From assembly GCA_021848765.1 (NCBI GenBank), contig JAJZTU010000131.1:1-9003 (forward strand): a DNA stretch of 9,003 nt. Reading direction: 5' to 3'. The position numbers and the translations under genes are program-made. Shown one piece after another: positions 6,732-9,003 of this stretch. The stretch's first letter is position 1, and the number at the start of each line of letters is the position of its first letter. Under the pieces are notes generated by a model that was given only the letters and a program-made list of their open reading frames with translations, searched no databases and had not been told where the DNA came from. Source of the DNA: Bacillota bacterium (GTDB lineage: Bacteria; Bacillota; GCA-003054495; Carboxydocellales; JAJZTU01).

Positions 6732-7859
6732 TTAATATTTTATCTTAATAACCCCGGCCTTTACAACTGCCTGGACGGCAATGACCAGGATAGGTCCCAT
6801 AAACAGCCCGGCAAAGCCAATGAGCTTTAAACCCAAGTACATGGAAATCAGGGTAGCCAGAGGGTGTATACCCAGGCTGTCAGCTACCACTTTAGTCTCC
6901 AGCACTTGTCGCAACACAACTACCAGGGCATACAACACCAGCAATTTGATGGCCATTATGGTATCACCGGAGAAATAAGCCCAAAGTATCCAGGGCACAT
7001 AAACAGAACCGGGCCCTAAAACAGGAATAACGTCCATAAACCCAACCAACAAACCAATAGTGAGCGCATACTCAGCCCCGATGACGGATAATCCCGTAAT
7101 GCTTACCACCATGGTAATGGTTAAGAGAATCAATTGGGCCCGCAAGTATTTACCAAAGGCTTCAGAAACCTCTACTCCAATGCTGATGAACTTGCGGCCA
7201 TAGGGGGGCGGAATTACACGTATCCAAAACTCGGTAACCGCCTGCCGGTCTTTACTGATAAAATAAGTTGCCAGCAAGGTTATCAGCAATATGGTCAAAA
7301 AAGAAGTTAAACCACCCGGAATATTTTGAACAGCGCCCAGGAGAGATGTGAGGACACCACTGGCCCCTTTCTCCAGCGCACCTGCAACTGCTTTCAGGTA
7401 ATCACTTAGTCCACTTCGTATTTCCGGCGAGAGCCCTTGTACCAGCAGGTTAGTCTGCTGCCAGAATGCGGTGCCCTTATTCAGCAATACATTAAAAGTC
7501 CCTACCAGATTCTCCGTGTAGTGAGGGAGCAGTTTGGACAGGCGAATCAGTTCATACACCAGCCTGCCCACTACCAGCGAAAAAACCAGCGCAATCCCGC
7601 CAAAAAAGGTGAGCATGGCCAGGCCGGTAGCCACACCTCTTTGTAACCTCAGCCGCCCGGAGAAAAACCTTACCAGAGGTTCTAAAAAGATGCTAAAAAA
7701 CACCGCCAGTGCAAAGGGGACCATCAGAGCGGCTCCGGCAACTAAGTACGGCCAAAAAAAAGGGACGACATACTTGGCCAACCAGTAAAAACCCAGAGCA
7801 AAACCGAAAAAGACAATCCATTTCCGGTAATGCCAGATCAAATCTCTCACCTCATTCAT
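6732..7859 (-). CDS. AI-2E superfamily membrane protein, YtvI-like (probable sporulation membrane protein)
   Basis: A polytopic membrane protein of about 375 residues. Hydrophobic segments appear near residues 15-32, 35-60, 80-102, 186-203, 242-262, 266-283, 305-318 and 334-366. The central stretch of about 105-180 is amphipathic, as usual in this superfamily. Family marks in the second half are FMDVIPVLGPGSVYVPW, RQVLETKVVADSLGIHPLATL and LIGFAGLFMGPI. The PVLGPGSVYVPW and GIHPLATL patterns resemble sporulation integral membrane protein YtvI more than quorum-signal exporters, though the two are related and the role of YtvI is poorly understood. The preferred start is ATG at 7857-7859, with AAGGAG 9 nt upstream. 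A GTG at 7863-7865 would add two residues but leaves only 3 nt. The AAGGAG overlaps the cdsA stop, so translation may be coupled. Its place between cdsA and dxr is an addition to the minimal cluster. Confidence 0.85.
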   Translation of the reverse strand: MNEVRDLIWHYRKWIVFFGFALGFYWLAKYVVPFFWPYLVAGAALMVPFALAVFFSIFLEPLVRFFSGRLRLQRGVATGLAMLTFFGGIALVFSLVVGRLVYELIRLSKLLPHYTENLVGTFNVLLNKGTAFWQQTNLLVQGLSPEIRSGLSDYLKAVAGALEKGASGVLTSLLGAVQNIPGGLTSFLTILLITLLATYFISKDRQAVTEFWIRVIPPPYGRKFISIGVEVSEAFGKYLRAQLILLTITMVVSITGLSVIGAEYALTIGLLVGFMDVIPVLGPGSVYVPWILWAYFSGDTIMAIKLLVLYALVVVLRQVLETKVVADSLGIHPLATLISMYLGLKLIGFAGLFMGPILVIAVQAVVKAGVIKIKY

Positions 7860-7868
7860 GTCCACCTG

Positions 7869-7874
7869 CTCCTT
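7869..7874 (-). promoter_or_regulatory. Ribosome binding site of the YtvI-like gene, overlapping the cdsA stop
   Basis: AAGGAG on the minus strand shares two bases with the cdsA TAA (7873-7875). It lies 9 nt before ATG (7857-7859) but only 3 nt before GTG (7863-7865), so it favours the ATG. Confidence 0.6.
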
Positions 7875-8670
7875 AACCCGGGAGTATGACCAGGTTAATA
7901 TAGTAGTATGCCAGGGGCGCTGTCAGCAGAACACTGTCAAAGCGGTCCAATACCCCCCCATGACCGGGTATCAGGTTACTGGAATCTTTAACTCCGGCGT
8001 AACGCTTTAGCGCAGATTCTGCTAAATCACCAAGTTGTCCAACCACGCTGATGAGTGCGCCTAAAATACCATATGCTAACAATGAGCCTTCCGGTGCCAG
8101 ACCCTTTAAGGCCAGCGCTGCCAGGATAGCGCCTGCTATTCCGCCAATCGCTCCCTCCACGCTTTTTTTGGGGCTGACTTCCGGGGCCAGTTTGGTTTTA
8201 CCCAAGGAACGACCGGTAAAATAGGCGCCTGTATCTGAGGCCCAGTTACACACCAACAAGAATAACAGAAAGAAAAACCCACCTGTAGCGGATATATTTC
8301 TAAGCAGGTAAAGCTGAGAGAAAAACCATCCGGTATACAGGGCAGCCAGCAGGTTAGCACCGGCCTCTGCCACGGAAAACCTGGGATATTTAAACACCAG
8401 CGCAGCGAGATACAATCCCATTACCGCACTCAGTACCAGTCCGAAGTCCTTAAGCCCCTGGACTGCTCCCAATAAAAACAGGGCGCCACTTAACAGAGTC
8501 AGTACAGGGGTTGTGCCAATATGTAGCTTGACCAGAACCCTATTCAGCTCCCATTGGGCCAAACTTATTAATCCTGCCAGGACAATTACCAGCGGCCATC
8601 CCCCGTACCAGATAACCGCCAAAGCCAGGGGAATGCCTGCCAAGGCGCTCAAAACCCGCTGCCACAACAC
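7873..8670 (-). CDS. cdsA: Phosphatidate cytidylyltransferase (CDP-diglyceride synthase)
   Basis: CdsA is an integral-membrane enzyme that activates phosphatidic acid with CTP to CDP-diacylglycerol, the branch point for bacterial phospholipids. The 265 residues are typical. Several hydrophobic helices run from residue 7 to about 145. The cytoplasmic catalytic stretch holds WASDTGAYFTGRSLGKTKLA (143-162) and SPKKSVEGAIGG (166-177). The family signature is complete at 219-245: SALKRYAGVKDS, then PGHGGVLDRFDS with the metal-binding Asp residues. The start is uncertain. GTG at 8668-8670 is followed by TTG at 8665-8667, and the minus strand upstream reads AGGTTGGTGATAAA. AGGT would serve the GTG at about 10 nt and GGTGAT would serve the TTG at about 6 nt. 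It starts 32 nt after uppS and its stop is overlapped by the next ribosome binding site, so it belongs to the same transcript. The uppS-cdsA pair is widely conserved. Confidence 0.97.
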   Translation of the reverse strand: MLWQRVLSALAGIPLALAVIWYGGWPLVIVLAGLISLAQWELNRVLVKLHIGTTPVLTLLSGALFLLGAVQGLKDFGLVLSAVMGLYLAALVFKYPRFSVAEAGANLLAALYTGWFFSQLYLLRNISATGGFFFLLFLLVCNWASDTGAYFTGRSLGKTKLAPEVSPKKSVEGAIGGIAGAILAALALKGLAPEGSLLAYGILGALISVVGQLGDLAESALKRYAGVKDSSNLIPGHGGVLDRFDSVLLTAPLAYYYINLVILPG

Positions 8671-8702
8671 TTTATCACCAACCTAGCATTTTTTAATGTA
8701 TA

Positions 8703-9003
8703 TTACAGTCCACCAAATCTACGGTGTCTTTTCTGGTAATCCACCAAAGCATTCAGCAGGTGAATTCTCCGGAAATCGGGCCACAAGACAGGCGAGAGCC
8801 AGAACTCCGTATAGGCCAATTGCCACAGCAGATAGTTACTGATGCGCAGTTCCCCTGCCGGACGGACCAGGATATCGGGATCAGGCATTCCGGCGGTATA
8901 TAGGTGGTTAGCGACAACCCGCTCGTCAATTGCTTCCCAGCTCAGTTCCCCCCCGGCCACCTTTCGGGCAATTTCTTTAATGGCGTCGGTTATTTCATGC
9001 CGT
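8703..9003 (-). CDS. uppS: Isoprenyl transferase / undecaprenyl diphosphate synthase (C-terminal part, cut by the right edge)
   Basis: The C-terminal 99 residues of a cis-prenyltransferase that extends farnesyl diphosphate with isopentenyl units to the C55 carrier lipid for peptidoglycan and other wall polymers. Visible landmarks are RHEITDAIKEIARK, HLYTAGMPDPDILVRPAGELRISNYLLWQ and FWLSPVLWPDF, ending YQKRHRRFGGL. The conserved Arg of VRPAGE, the Arg of LRISN and the Glu of YTEFW correspond to the isopentenyl-diphosphate and metal-binding residues known in E. coli UppS. The catalytic N-terminal Asp region lies beyond the edge. The reading frame continues upstream through 9003, so the GTG at 8958-8960 is an internal Val, not a start. 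UppS consumes what the MEP genes dxr and ispG downstream help to supply. Confidence 0.96.
   Translation of the reverse strand, partial: RHEITDAIKEIARKVAGGELSWEAIDERVVANHLYTAGMPDPDILVRPAGELRISNYLLWQLAYTEFWLSPVLWPDFRRIHLLNALVDYQKRHRRFGGL

Noticed and set aside
6328..6735. A 135-codon plus-strand reading frame opposite the 5' half of dxr
   Set aside because: dxr on the minus strand is fully recognisable; this frame has no family resemblance and no supported start site.
7863..7865. GTG as the start of the YtvI-like gene
   Set aside because: The AAGGAG site is only 3 nt away, while ATG at 7857-7859 has a 9-nt spacing.
8671..8740. Promoter for cdsA in the uppS-cdsA gap (AAGACA ... TAATAT)
   Set aside because: Both hexamers match consensus at only four of six positions and the spacer is 19 nt; read-through from uppS is the simpler reading.

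Overview
All nine supported genes lie on the minus strand, so transcription runs from the right edge to the left edge. The content is a Gram-positive housekeeping cluster. In transcription order it is: uppS (3' part only), cdsA, a YtvI-like AI-2E-superfamily membrane protein, dxr, rseP, ispG, proS, a small family-2 glycosyltransferase, and the first 241 codons of polC. A PolC-type replicase, the uppS-cdsA-dxr-rseP-ispG-proS-polC order and a sporulation-type YtvI-like protein together suggest a Firmicute of class Clostridia, probably an endospore former related to Peptococcaceae/Desulfotomaculum-type lineages. That placement is inference from gene order and protein character. Base composition looks close to balanced by eye.

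Right part (about 6700-9003): uppS makes undecaprenyl diphosphate, the lipid carrier for wall polymers. cdsA makes CDP-diacylglycerol, the phospholipid precursor. A polytopic membrane protein of the YtvI type sits between cdsA and dxr. Middle (about 3340-6700): dxr and ispG encode two steps of the MEP isoprenoid pathway, which supplies the substrate for UppS. They flank rseP, a site-2 intramembrane metalloprotease. Left part (1-3280): proS encodes prolyl-tRNA synthetase with its editing insertion, followed by a 209-residue GT2-like enzyme and then the polC start.

Spacing is tight from uppS to proS (about 13-65 nt between genes), so one polycistronic transcript is likely. The two longest gaps are proS to glycosyltransferase (84 nt, with a perfect TATAAT hexamer) and glycosyltransferase to polC (110 nt). 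Half of the eight visible starts are not ATG: polC, dxr and cdsA use GTG and ispG uses TTG. No intergenic stretch exceeds 300 nt. I saw no RNA gene, mobile element, CRISPR array or plus-strand gene.

I did not find a convincing undescribed biological system. The items most worth a second look are the glycosyltransferase inserted between proS and polC, the ATG-TAA start-stop element directly before the ispG TTG start, the G-run ribosome binding sites of the two leftmost genes, and the hairpin over the glycosyltransferase stop codon.
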